The translations under genes were made by a program, and so were the position numbers. The notes under the pieces were generated by a model, which was not told the DNA's origin, made no database searches, and was given only the letters and a program-made list of their open reading frames with translations. From Trileptium ribeirensis (Eukaryota; Nematoda; Enoplea; Enoplida; Thoracostomopsidae): DNA of 64,000 nt. The DNA is taken from contig JASANE010003838.1 in the NCBI GenBank assembly GCA_030248225.1, forward strand, positions 36,333 through 100,332, written 5' to 3'. Below are positions 11,676 through 23,900 of this stretch, one piece after another. The stretch's first letter is position 1; each line of letters begins with the position of its first letter.

Positions 11676-14600
11676 GTGAGTTATTACAATTATTTGTTAT
11701 AAAATATTTGACTTGTCCAGAACTTTTATGTTATATTCCATGGCCTAAAGTACGATCCGTTCCGATCCAATCAGTTTTTGGTCACATTGCATCTCATCCG
11801 AGCAAAGTCTGTGCCTACCGTTTGCCGATTGTATGCTAACTGGTTTTTTGATACCGATTCGAATCCGATAATACGTCTCGAGCGCGAAATGGAATGTATT
11901 GAATCGGTTCGGATAGAAGCTCTGTGAATACGGCTTAATATAGAATTGTAAATGTTGCCATTCGGCATTTTCCGAGTAAAGGTATCACACCGCAAGATAT
12001 TGTTTTCTGCTTTTGTTAAACTGTATTATATATATGTCCACCGACCGACAAAGCTGCAATTAATTCGTTACATCATTACGGAGCGACTTCGAAGGAGAAT
12101 GAAGACGTGATGTGCGTGACTAGTGTGATTTCAATAGTGCTACTGGACAGTGTGACTTAAGCCGCAGAAACACGAACAAACTATGCACATTTGACCCCTT
12201 AGGCGCAGATTCTGGGCTGCAAAGATCGCATAAATTAGGTAACTTAGATTTAGAAAGATCGATTTAGTGACCTGTGGTCAAAATTCCAGCTTAAATGTCA
12301 GCGATTTTTGCTTGTATCCTCCTAATAATATCCTATGTTTCTTTATAGTATAAGTTATATATTTCTCATTATTATATTTTGCATTATCTATTTTTACAGT
12401 GGCACATATTTCTTGTAATTTTAGTAGCATAGAGGATAATTGAATTCAAATTTCGCATCGCTCCATAATTGAAAAAGAATATTCGCCACTAGTTGACCTA
12501 AAACTGTAACTTTGATGTATGATCGGTACAGAGTGATTATTGATCTTCAGACGATTACGGTGCAAACTGGCATGTCTTACGCCTTTTTCATCTCATTTGA
12601 CACGTGGAAAATTTTTCGCTCTCGTCTGTGCTGTTAAGAATATAACAGCGTATGTGTCTTCGTTTAGGTAAAAATGGTCAAACATGCATCTATGCTTTCT
12701 ATGCACCTGATAATATTTAAACTCTGCTATAGCTGAAGTTTGATATTATTTGTCATTAAAACAAGTTGAAGCATATTTAACGCCTTCCGTCACAGGTTCT
12801 AAAGCTATACCGAAATACTGGCTTCATCTGCATTCTTGCGCTTTTAAGCACCAACATGGTAGGTGTCCAAGGTCATTCGGGCTAGATAAGTTGATGGTTC
12901 CGAACTAGTGTAGTAGATGGGGAAGTGCAGCGGTATTGTAGAATTTTGCGTGGAAATTACTCATATTTCGCTAAAATTTGCTATAATTTGGTGTAATTTT
13001 CATTATAGTTCGCTCATAATTGCTAAGATTTCTAAAATTTCCGCATGCCTCAGGCGCGAGGGGGTTTAATATGGTCAAGTAAGGGTGGATTTCTCGGACC
13101 TTTAAAAAGTAAATCCCTACCCCATATGGCTACCTACGCGCTATATATGTCTAATTTTCTAAAATTTCTAACGTTGGGTTTGATAATATGTACCTAACAT
13201 TTATATGAATAGTTATAAATTTGAAATATTACATTGTTTTGGTACTCGTGTGTGTTTATTTAGTGTGCCTAAAATACCTGTATGTAGATCTACCTTTATG
13301 ATTTCATTATTTTAACAGAAATAAGCTCTCATATTACATGGCGAAGATTAAATCAATGATTAGACAGACAGTTTTGGCAATTTAATTTTAGGCGCCTATA
13401 GCGAACTCGTATGTGAATCATATAAACGAAGAGAAATCAACAATTGCCGATCGCACTTCGGAAGCCAAGCCATGGCATCGGTTACGATATTTAACAAGCA
13501 AGTTATGAAAAAACATTGTAGGTAAGCGGCTACAGATATAAGATTTGCTAGCTTGTTTAGTTTTATTTAAGTTTTTATTGGTTGAGCGATGTAAAATTTT
13601 CTGTTTTCGTTCTGACTCCTTGTCGATGAACATAACACATTTATCGCCACTACGTACGCTTACATAATCGTGGAACTAAAGCAGTATGTTTCGGTAAAAA
13701 TACTTGTGCGAACAACATTGAATATAAACGTATAAATTTGTTATCGAGTTCTATGATAGGCGTGTGTATTACCTTGGTTTTATACACATTTATCGATATT
13801 GTGACTTCTTGCAGAGAAGGAACGAAAACCTATGGTATAACAATTCGATATGTAATGTAAAACTTGTAGCTGTGTTCATCATAACAACGTCTGCAAACCC
13901 GATCTAAATAATGGTATACCTGAAGCAGTATTTTCCGGTAGCAGAATTCTTGCACTAAAAGTTTAAATATAAATTCATAAACATCGTTGAGTTTTACAAT
14001 TCTATGCCGTACCTTGGTTACGTTTGTGGGTATACATTTTAGCAATTCATTATTTGACACGCCTTATAAATGTGTGCTCATGTAAACCGAAGTTAGCACA
14101 GTTAATATAGAAAGATAAGTGAAAAGAAGGTATAAGGTTTAGAAATCCTGTGTTAGACAAAAATAAACCTGTCCATTACACTACCTTGCTTATATGAACG
14201 AATCGAAGGTATCTGATTTCTCTATAAATCACACTAGCTTTCTTAAAGACGTTTTGCTAAAGTCAGTTGATTTAACAGTGGGTGATGCAATGATCTTTAT
14301 TCTCAATGATCTAAGAGCCTTACATCTGCACATTATGTGTTCTGCCTTATAGTACTCAGCACATGCTTTACATAATATTGTATCTGACAGTCTTAATTTA
14401 TACATGTGATATGTAAGACCACAGTGTCCTGTTATCGCTGGAACTGTTTGACTAAGCCTAGACTAATTGAGCTTAAGCAAATAGCTGCTCCAATTTTTAT
14501 TTTGTTTGCGCAGAAAAAACTCTTGTATGTCTACAATCCGACCTTCCGTACCAGTTATCATTAAATTTATTACAATTCTATCGTCGCAACTGTGCATTTA

Positions 14601-17600
14601 TCTCCCCACTCACTATGCCACCAGCTGGTTCAGGACCTATGAAGAGTTCAAGAGAGCCATTTCTTGTTAATTCACCAGCAATTTCCTTACCTTCTATACC
14701 GGAGTGGCCTAGTATCCATGTTAGTTTTACAGTATTATTGCGTCTTAGTAAACGGAGGCTTTTGATGCAATCTGAAACAAGCTTCGATCAGACTTTGCAG
14801 CCCTTAGTATCCTGAAGAGTAGCTTTGCTATCGGAAAATATTCAGATAGTCATGTCTGAAGTTTTGTCGTCCTGCAACATTTTGACACGGGCGTGTATGG
14901 AAAATATCTTAGCCTGAAAGACAGAACAAAAATGACCCAATGGAAAAGGTAAATCTTCTATTATCCAACAGTAATCCAACAACAGAACTATCGTTACCGG
15001 ATAGCTTCATCTTCGACCCGTCAACAAAGCATATAAGATTCTTATATTTAACGTTCTCATCGTACCACTTGAACCAATTATTGCTAATAAGAAATATTGT
15101 TAACCAATTGGTTTCATCAGTAATTTCTTTTAGCATGGCATCACTTTGTCTACCGAGTACTCAGGGTTGCTTGTGATAGTTAACCATAAACACGTGATCT
15201 AATTCAGTCCCATACCAATTCCAAAGTCCTAAATTATCTAGGCGAATAAAGTGACGTATAGTCATCTCTTCGATCTTCTATATCCAGTGGGATAATGTGT
15301 AGTAACATTTCCATGCCCAAAGTTGGTGAAGAATTCATAGTCCCAGAGTAATGTTGCGTAGTATGATCATGTTATATGTCCATAAAACTGTTTGTGATCA
15401 AATATCCCAGATCTTGCCTTTGCCGACTGACAGGCTACTCAGACTTCTAATACATTTCTTGACACCGATCCAAGTGGACACCCCAGTATAACTTTAAATC
15501 TAACAAAACGCCCAAATATTTGACCTCAATTTTGAGAGGAATAATGCCCCGAAAACAGCTAAATCATCAAATCATACAGGTAATCTTTTTTGCGCATTAC
15601 CTGTAATACGTACTTTTTACACCATCTTTCTAAATCATCCAACGATCTTTGTAATCGATTTCTGAACGGCTGTATGCTACCACTAGTTGCTATTATAGCC
15701 ACGCGGCATCAAAGCATGCTTGAGCATACAAGCCATGATTAAGGTTATTTAACTTGACAGCAATTTCATCAACAAGTGCCCACAGCATTTGCGACAAAAT
15801 TTCACCTTGAATACAACCTCAAGTTAAAACAGCAATCACTGAGCGTGATATATGATGGTTACTGGGGTCACCTTAAGGTTAGTCGCGCATTATAAACACG
15901 TTTGTGTGTATACATTTTAGCATCTAACTATTTGACATGCCCTATAAATCTGTGCTCCTGTAAACCGAAGTTAGCATAGTCGATATAGCTAAATGTTTTT
16001 GGGCTAATGTGTTTCTGACGCACCAGCCCCCCAAACAAACACACTGCCAACCATGCCTTTGTGAAATCTGCCCTTCATGACTGCCATGCTCGAGCGGTTA
16101 TTAGCCGTCCAGATTTGTGCAAAAAGTTGCAGTCAGAAATGGAGTACCTGGCTTGGGAAATTTGATAGGGCAAGTTTTTTTAGACTATTTTGATTTTTTG
16201 TGTAGGTTATCGAACTTCAGGTCGTGTAGTTCTCCAGAACCCGCCAACCCAAATGGGGCGTTCGGAGAGTATGCTAAACACAGCAAACATAAATCGTATG
16301 TCACTGCCACACTTTTATGGCAAGTAACTGCAATAAGGTTATGCTTTAGATATCATTATTTATGCCATGGAAAAACATTTTTTGTCTGCTTTTCTCTCTG
16401 TAAACATCATTTTTGGTCTTTGATCGTCAGTTGTTGATCAAATATTTTTTTAATTCGCAGACGTTTTGAAATGTTGGATATGTTAAGGCTAATCTATTAT
16501 ATAACGATTTTTTCAGGATAGTGAGTCAGCTCAATCGTTGTGGTAAGAAGTATCCGGAATGCGAAAAGAACAATACCACAACGAGCCAGGGTTGGAAATC
16601 AGCTAACACTGTCTCTCAAATATTCGATATACTTTGTGATAAAGGTAAGTACTATATTTTAACCAGTCAAACTTTGTTAGTGTCAAGATTTTAACGTAAA
16701 CGGTAACGGTGAGCTAAGGCGACATGTCACAAAATTCTTGTCCAATGTTTTAGTACCCAACAAAATGGAAATCGCCGATTAGAACAGCACTACGTTATAG
16801 TATGCTGCACCATGGTAACGACAATAAATGTAGGTCTTAACAATAACTTTACAATACGTATTAAAACCTGTTCTGACAACGGTTTGGCAGTATCTTTTAA
16901 ATGCTATATGACTAGAATACTGGTCACCGCAAAAATACATAACGGACTTGAATCAATTAATTTGAACTGATTAAACATTCTGTATAGCACTATGATAATT
17001 GCAGAACCATTTTGCAAACAACTTATGTTCTAGAGGCATGCAGTAGTTCTATTCAGCAATTAGTCCTGTCTGGTCAGTGCTGAAAGAGAACCAAAAAGGT
17101 ACGATGTAATGAATGGTAAAGAATCATAATAGGTTTCAACAGCATGGGATTCGTAGTTAAGCACGCTCGTTGATCGTAGTCGACTCTGATCCTATACCTC
17201 TAGTGCGAGCCTGGTGAACATTATACCTCTAATTTATTTGTTGCCTTTGTCATGTTTCTAGACAAAACCGACTCACAACTTGAATCATGCAAAATAAATA
17301 CTAACAGGCTTGAGTTGTTGACTGCTTTCTGAACTGCCGTGTCGCGCCTAATGCATTAAATTCGAGAAAAACACTCACTTTTTGTATTAAATCAACAACT
17401 TGATAGAAAAGAACTATAACCCGTTACACCATTTTGAGATAAAGTCTTATATATGTGCCTTTTACTACTTTTGGCTTTGCCCAAACGAATTTCGTTTCGT
17501 TTCTAAATAGTGGTGGCCATTAATAAGTTACCAATTTTACTACATAGTGTGGACATAAAATTTCATATCCAGATTTGTTTTTGCTTTTTTGTTTTGTCAA

Positions 17601-20600
17601 ATGAAATGTATTATAGACTGATTTGTTCAGTGTTAGAGATGTTTTTTGTGTTTTTAGATAAAATGTATCGAATGCTAAATTTTACTGTAGTTGGAATTTC
17701 GCCAACCAAGACGCTTAACACCGTAACGTATATGCTAATGTGGTGTACTGTAGTAGTGAATAACAGTATATTAGCAATTGCACGGTCACACATCCAGAAG
17801 TGTCGAGTTTGGTAGTATCATGGCGTTCCGAGTATGGTAATTAAAAATAATTAATCCTTCGCTGTGCTTGGATTAACTCCCGTTAAGCAAGCCAATAGTC
17901 CCTTGATTCCTTTGTCAGGTTTATTGAGGAACTCGTTTCTCCAATAATGAACTTCTGCAAACACAACAATAACGAAAAAATAACAACAACATCCAATAAC
18001 GAAAAATATTGCTTTTCATATCTCAAATAGTTTTTGAGACACGGATAGCTTAGCGTCAATAGTATCCTCCGTATATAAGTCCTTTGAACGTGAACTTTTC
18101 CAACGTCCATGTCGCATTACCAGCCGCTGAGAAACATTCGCGAAAGCTGCAGCGGACGCACGTCCACGCAGCGACAAAGCCAATAAAACCATTGCGCAAA
18201 TATTCGGTAACGAAGGCCGCACCCAAATCACACACGATAAGATGTCTGACATAAAATAGTACAAGGACGCTTAACCGAAACGGGAGAGTGGTTGGGAAAA
18301 CTGTTTCCGAAATTAATACTACGATGTAGTAGGAAAAACGAGAAAGACCTCAACAAATAGAGCATATCAGCAACTACTTATACACTGTTAGTTATGCAAA
18401 ATAACCGGGTAGCTAATGTCTAGCTTAACAGACCATTAAAGGCGCTCTAAAAGTACGTTAGCGAGTTTCGGTTGGGATGGCAGAAGAGTGCAAAAACCGA
18501 TTATTTAATAAGATAATAGCGTAAACAATGTTTAATAACTACAGGTAGCGTGCGGTTTTTGTGATATGTGAAAATTTCATGCTCCAAACAGTAAATCTAT
18601 TGGGAATTCTAACTTTGATTAGGAGCACGTGTGAGACCTTCTGAACAACTGCGCTAACAGCATTTTTTCAAATTATTATGAACACATTGTAAACTAATGC
18701 TACAGGAAACGTGAGCAACAGACTATATTCTGCCATAAATCGCTACTGTAGTTGTGTACATGTAGTCGTAGGAAGAACTTATAATTATCGTTTATAAAAG
18801 ATTGGGTGAACTTGAATGTACATTGTCACTTTGGAGGGAGTTAAAACAAAGGAACAAAGGTATCATCGTCACCGACATCATGCCTTTATCTAATATTTTT
18901 TAGCCATTTTATCTTAAAATGAAATTTTATAAAATAATTCTGATTTAATATATATACCTACTGTTGTATATCATTATAGAATTTTTGGATTTGCATTTTC
19001 CGTGCATAATGGCTAAGATGGGAAGTGAAAATGTTTGCCGTTGGAATACGTCGGATCCGGCGATGAACGCAGCAATGCGAACAGCTGCTCATACTGGCGC
19101 TCCGATTAATGAAGCAACATTTTGCAAGTAGGATCACAAGCTTTTTGATCATTTACAATTTAGTCAAATACAAAAAATACTAATCTGCGTAGGCAGAGGA
19201 TACAGATGTATGGTTCATTTGTCGTACAACTTTTATAACAGCTACACAAAATATAGAATATTTTCAGCAGCCGTACTAGTGCAGAATTATTTAAATTTTC
19301 TAATACATAAAACTTTAGTAGCAATGCTTAAGAAATTTGTTATATCATCCGTAGTAATAAAATTTTTATTGGTACACATTAATCCAGCAGCATTTTGACA
19401 AGTTCATATATCTGCTGTGTCATTTTTTTAAAAGTTGCACAATTCATATCGCATTTTTCTGATATGAAACAGTGTAGCAGGTTTGTCAAGAAATTTGTGG
19501 CAGGGTGCTGCGGCAGCTAACATTTCTCTACGGATTCTACATTTCAGCTTAGCCTATTTAGCAGAGTAATGCAGTGTCTAGATGCGGACAGCTTGAAAAA
19601 GGCGCTATTTGGACAATGTACACTGAGCCATCAGCACACTGAGCAATCAACATGTTATATTTCTGTGTAGTGAAACGGTAAACGTGTTTTTACAGTTTCC
19701 TAGTATGCCAAACGTTGTTTAGCGGAACTTTGTTATCAGGAGTGTTCAAGTTGCTAAATTAACTGCAGTATTTAGAGTTTCCGTTATTTGTAACGTCATG
19801 TGAGTCTTTTTACGCGCAGTCTCTTTTCGGAGCCTACGAGTTTTAGCTAGTTATTGTTTATGTTGGTTTTCTTTCCGTCTTAATACTTCACGCACAGTAG
19901 ATGTAGCCTTACGAAACATCACTCTAATACAGAAATGCGAACTCAGACATACAAATTATTACGTTGATTTTACATTTGGACAAAGTTCGACACTAAATTA
20001 TAGGACAAACCAATCAAAATTGCAGCAGTTTCAGCCACTCTTTGCAAAATAAAACATATTTTACACAAAAAGTATTTCGAATATCCTTACCTTGTCGGAC
20101 AATCCCGTATTTCTAAATACTGTATAACACAGGTAAACTCCAGGAAAGCGTTGCTTTTCTGAATTTCGGGCCAATGTAGTAGCCGGAATTACCAGTCCAA
20201 AATAGTTAAAATTGAGACATTCATTCATGATTAAAACAAGAAGTAATCGCAATGTTTTATTTTCAATTTAGAGATTAGTTGTAAGCCATAGGTGTCCTGG
20301 GCCTATACGGGAATAAATGGTCCCAAACACGGGGCATAGCGGTGGCCATATGTTGTAAGTGTAGCAATATAGATGATAACAAAATATTATATGTATAAGT
20401 ATTATATATATGTATGTGATTTGCTGATAATTGTTAATATTTTTTCCGTCCCTTCGGCACACAACAAGGAGATGGCATATATAACTTTGGCTGTAAGGCG
20501 CTGCACCCCTGTGGACATATAAGTGTAGTTCAAGTCTAACGTAAATTAATTTTCTATCTGAAATTTATTTTTTCTTAATTTCAGGGCGCTCAACTTCTAC

Positions 20601-20984
20601 CTATCGTGCATCGAGGAACCTGTAGCACGCCATTGCGGTCACAAGGCCTCGCGCGGTATTACCGACGTCCTCTACTTCTCAGCTCGATTTGTACCAAATT
20701 GTGTCGTTGTCGTACCGAAACAAACAAATAGCATCGATGCCCAACAATACACCAGCAGTGCGGCGTCGTCATATCGTATAGTTTCTTTGGATATGGTGCC
20801 AACTCTAATGGACCATTGCCTCACAGAGTTGAACTGTTTGGAAAAGTTGCTTGATGCTCCCTTTCTGCTAATCATGGAAACCTTTCGGCCATGGCTGATA
20901 TCCCAATTCAATAAAACAACGGTCTTTGTCAACACTGTTTTCCCTGTTGTTTTGTACTTAAATAGTTTTAATTCAGGCGCTTGA
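11594..20984 (+). CDS. Secreted cysteine-rich protein, CPG4-domain-like, 5-exon model
   Basis: Exons 11594-11675, 16133-16205, 16517-16644, 18980-19127 and 20585-20984 join in one frame to 831 bp (276 aa). Seen: a signal-like start (hydrophobic CALAVVLMF), then cysteines at model residues 51, 60, 67, 92, 103, 114, 143, 152 and 161. The order CRx7C, YPEC, FDILCDK, FPCI, FCKALNFYLSC and ARHC matches what I know of nematode CPG4 (chondroitin proteoglycan 4) type domains, in which a Cys-x8-Cys pair, a following C-pair and a (F/S)xxxC helix recur. NNT, NTS and NKT are possible N-glycosylation sites. The tail is hydrophobic. Inference: an extracellular matrix or eggshell/cuticle-associated protein. 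The last three exons are firm; the start of exon 2 and the link to the signal exon are uncertain, and a missing exon between them is possible because family members usually have more Cys there. Confidence 0.55.
11676..14023. other. Intron 1 of the CPG4-like gene, left part
   Basis: AT-rich. At 11755-11920 there are words (ttccgatccaatc, cattgcatctcatccgag) related to the 210-bp repeat at 43691-44320. The dispersed taggtgtcc family appears at 12860, followed by a GC-rich and then an aaatttgct-rich tail to about 13130. No further exon could be supported, although one may be missing. Confidence 0.4.
14024..14112. repeat. Direct repeat flanking the LINE remnant, left copy
   Basis: Shares tatacattttagca, tttgacacgccttataaa-like and tgtaaaccgaagttagca words with 15900-15988, in the same orientation, at roughly 80-85% identity by eye. 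The two copies bracket the retrotransposon remnant. They are too long for a simple target-site duplication. Confidence 0.75.
14600..15870 (-). pseudogene. LINE remnant: reverse transcriptase C-part plus RNase H
   Basis: The minus-strand translation, interrupted by several stops, first gives an RT part (GCIQGEILSQMLWAL, then KYLGVLLDLKLYWGVHLD). Further downstream come FVDGSKMKLSGN, IFSDSKATLQDTKGCKV and TWILGHSGIEGKEIAGELT. The last three are the RNase H signature of I/Jockey-like non-LTR elements (TDGSK, FSDSxA, WVPGHSGIxGNExADxLA). Decay includes a stop near the catalytic Glu and ADE changed to AGE, which removes the final catalytic Asp. It lies antisense in intron 1 of the CPG4-like gene. 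It is an old, 5'-truncated copy. Confidence 0.75.
15900..15988. repeat. Direct repeat flanking the LINE remnant, right copy
   Basis: Partner of 14024-14112, with matching tatacattttagca and tgtaaaccgaagttagca words. It ends 145 bp before exon 2 of the CPG4-like gene. Confidence 0.75.
16133..16205 (+). CDS. Exon 2 of the CPG4-like gene (5' end uncertain)
   Basis: It encodes RNGVPGLGNLIGQVF and then LDYFDFLC. The donor TGTAG|gttatc leaves phase 2, and joining to the next exon gives Cys, eight residues, Cys, which is the spacing expected of the domain. The acceptor chosen is ttgcag at 16132. Alternatives are the AG at about 16102 or at 16112, which change only the first few residues but would break phase with exon 1. 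Confidence 0.5.
16517..16644 (+). CDS. Exon 3 of the CPG4-like gene
   Basis: The acceptor is strong (gattttttcag) and the donor is near-perfect (AAAG|gtaagtac). The exon encodes IVSQLNRCGKKYPEC, an Asn/Thr-rich linker and SQIFDILCDK. It enters in phase 2 and leaves in phase 1. The other two frames meet stops. Confidence 0.7.
16645..18015. other. Intron 3 of the CPG4-like gene, left part
   Basis: No supported internal gene. The 101-codon plus-strand frame at 17510-17815 and its antisense frame at 17611-17793 overlap each other in AT-rich sequence without motif. Confidence 0.4.
18016..18264 (-). pseudogene. Tyrosine-recombinase C-terminal fragment
   Basis: Minus-strand reading gives LSLRGRASAAAFANVSQRLV, then MRHGRWKSSRSKDLY, then TIDAKLSVSQKLFE and a stop. 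This matches the C-terminal catalytic box of eukaryotic mobile tyrosine recombinases (HSLRxGGAxAAA...RLxxRHGRWKSxxxKDxYxxDS...LSVSxxL), as known from Crypton/DIRS-like elements. The Arg of HxxR, the RHGRW block and the Tyr are present. The His of HSLR is replaced by Leu, and one residue is lost after LR. Upstream parts of the protein are not recognisable, so this is a decayed fragment in intron 3 of the CPG4-like gene. Confidence 0.65.
18980..19127 (+). CDS. Exon 4 of the CPG4-like gene
   Basis: The acceptor is tcattatag and the donor is TTTTGCAA|gtagga. The 148-bp exon enters in phase 1 and leaves in phase 2, exactly what is needed to link the exons on either side; joining them directly would break the frame. 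It encodes FLDLHFPCIMAKMG, ENVCRWNTS and APINEATFC. GC content is higher than in the flanking intron. Confidence 0.65.
19128..20584. other. Intron 4 of the CPG4-like gene
   Basis: Contains an exon-like stretch at 19549-19670 and a dispersed taggtgtcc family member at 20287-20345. Neither is needed for the gene model. Confidence 0.4.
20585..20984 (+). CDS. Exon 5 (terminal) of the CPG4-like gene
   Basis: The acceptor ttcttaatttcag is strong. The frame runs 132 codons to TGA at 20982-20984. It encodes ALNFYLSCIEEPVARHCG, a middle part with FVPNCVVVVP, and a C-terminal half with DHCLTELNC and a hydrophobic end. The minus-strand frame at 20672-20935 is antisense shadow. Confidence 0.75.
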
Positions 20985-23900
20985 TATCATTGGGCATCTA
21001 TTGCAGTGTTACTAATGATACTGTATTGCTTACATTTTGGCTGAGTATCAGGAATATTTTCTAAACTGTTGGAATACATCTACGTGACGGCTACGTATCA
21101 GCGACTGGCTGGATATTCCGCAAAGTCTTGGAATACTTCTGCAATGACTCGAACGAATGGGATGCTATTGAATTACATTGCGCGGTGGAGTGTCTGGAGT
21201 AAATTGCGCGGAATACGACGGTATACCGCGTACTACTGCGACTGGCGATACAGCATAACAGTCTATTTGAGCTACTCCATTGTATATAAAAAACTACTGG
21301 ACTGCTGGCGAATAATTAGCATTTTACATATTTTTCATTGACATGTGAACGCCAAATGTTGACATCTCTATTTTCCGAGAGAAAGCAAACGGGATGAATC
21401 AGCACTTTAGTGTACTTAAGTTTTTTGTTTCGAAAATAACTTGAATCAGAATAACGTCCATGATACGTTATTGCTGAATAGATGCCTAAAACATAAGTAT
21501 CAAAGCAGGACATACGGTGTTTTACGTTTATTTTCCGAATAGTTACCAGGAATCATATTATGTGTTTTTATATTTCACGGGAAGATAACAATTTCATGAC
21601 ACGGGTTGATAAACGATGAGGTTCGTTTTATGACTATTTTTCATTATGGTCAGTCAACGAAAAAACTAAAAGATAACGCGGAACCAAGCTTATAAATAAC
21701 TTAGTCGTTAGTGTACGAAGAGTTCGGCAAAATGCTTGAGGTTAAATTCTGTGTTTCTGCAAAACTTTGTTCTGCGGTTATGCGAAATATACACTAATTC
21801 GTTCATAAAATATATATAGAATAAATATTTGCACACGATATATTAGAGACTTTGAAATATGAAAGTTTTTGCATCGTGGTGTGTGAAAATAGCACATGCA
21901 TATGAGCAGTACACGTCAACAATCTCTATGTATGATGTTCTAGCCAATGTTCTCATAGTTCCAACCAATGTTGTTAATTAAAATAGCCAAGCTTATGTGT
22001 GCTCTTACAAAGTATTTCGATATTAATATACATGAAAACTACTACTCGTCCAAATGGAATATGGTATGTTGTTTGCTGAGATTTGCTATGTTGGGACCTT
22101 GATTAGAACCTAAACGGTTTCTTGTAACGTAAATATTTCTTGCAAAGTTTAAGCACATAGTACTGCGTGTATGATGCTAAAATATGTATATATAATGTTT
22201 GGTAAAAACGTTATTAAAACAATGCCAGATTAAGATTCAAAACCGAGTTTTAGTGCAACGAAATGCAACCAATGTAATCACTAATCCAATCAGCCATTTC
22301 TAAGACAATTATGTGTTATTTTTAATATAAAATTCTTAGGTATCTAGGCTCCATCGGCTATTGGGCGTGGGTGGTGCTGGTAGCTGGAGTATATGCTGCG
22401 CAGCAGTGAACGCGGCATATGTGGCGAGCCCATAATTTTCCACAATTTTTACTTATAATTCTTTTGATTTTCCTCAATCTTTCCTTATAATTTTGTAGCT
22501 TTGCTGATATAAAACTCCCATAATTCTTTGCCCGCGAAAGAGGTGGAAAATCAACGGACATCATAGGCCTTAAAGGAGGGCGTAGATCCGAATCTTAATG
22601 GATAACCCATCTACTCTTTATGAAGGGTTATTAGTCTAAAAATTCACTGGTATCATATCTTTTAAATTATAGCTTCTGTAGTAAATAATACAATAATGTT
22701 GACTTTGTCTTAAAATAAAATTCAAATTTATTGTATTAAAAGTATTCAAACTAGAATATGTTCTAACACGTTCTTAACAAAGTAAATAAGCGTCAGGATC
22801 GATGTAATATTGTACTTATAACATGGGATGGCTTAGATATTTGTTAAACTTACCTATAATCAATGCGGTTATTTGGAAATCTGGTAACAAAAGCTCGAAA
22901 AATCAACTAATAGACAATTTGAGAACGTTACTTTAAAATTCTTAAATTAACTAAACCTTTTTAGGGGAGCTTCAAATCATATGGAGAACTATTAAAATTG
23001 CACTAAAGAATAAAATCTAATGTTGACCTGCATAAGTTCAATCTGGAGATCGGCCGACGAAAAAATAACTATGTTACCTACCTTGATTAACGACTGAACT
23101 CATTGAAATACAAAACGAAATAATATAAAATTAATGTTTACAAGCTAAGTGGCTTGTCAAACTTCATGCTGCGTTGAGACCGTTGAGTTGGAGTGGGAGC
23201 CATTGTTTTTAAGTATTGGGTAGCCAGGTAAAACCAATAGTAATAGTTAAATCCAACAAAATGGATAAATAATAAAATGATTTAATAGATATCAACCATC
23301 GAAGGTTCCACAATGAAACAAACCAAAGTGTATTCCTTGCAAAGATGCAGAATATAACAGGAACAATTGGTCAATTCTGGTCCACCTATTTCATAGCCAT
23401 ATCGGAATATCAGAATGAACCTAACAGTATCCGAAATTCACACACTCTGACCCCGATTGTCGTGTTTCATGAAGTCCTACACGTTAACACAACACCATCG
23501 TCACGAACAAGAAACGCAAACAATATCGGCTTATTAAAATTTGGTAAACCAACAATTTACCATTGTCTAAATTCATGCTTATAACACATCAAATGTATTC
23601 ATATTTACTGTCACAATATCTTTAGGTACGGTTTGGCATCAAGTTTCGACAACCGGGGTTCACCAAAGGCAAGAAACCTCCAACTACCCAGCTGAAGGTC
23701 AATAGTCAACGACTAGTGCAAAGCTGGCCGAGGAGTCAACCCAAGTCGTAGGCCAGGTTTCGCGGAAGTATTTCTTACGTAGGACATGAAACGTGTAGAA
23801 TAAATTATTTCCATAGCTATAAGCAACTATTAATCATGGTAAGCCTTTCCTTGAAAAACCTCTGATAAGCGTCAGAAAATTCTAAAACAGAGTGTGTGAC

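Noticed and set aside
15990..16159. Frame reading NHAFVKSALHDCHARAV before exon 2 of the CPG4-like gene
   Set aside because: It lies in a different frame from exon 2, ends in TGA and has no consensus donor; it may be chance, though its Cys content made it worth noting.
19549..19670. Exon-like stretch after acatttcag, reading LFSRVMQCLDADSLKKALF
   Set aside because: Only phase 0 is open, but exons 4 and 5 of the CPG4-like gene join in phase 2; there is also a stop before the nearest good donor (gtaaacg).
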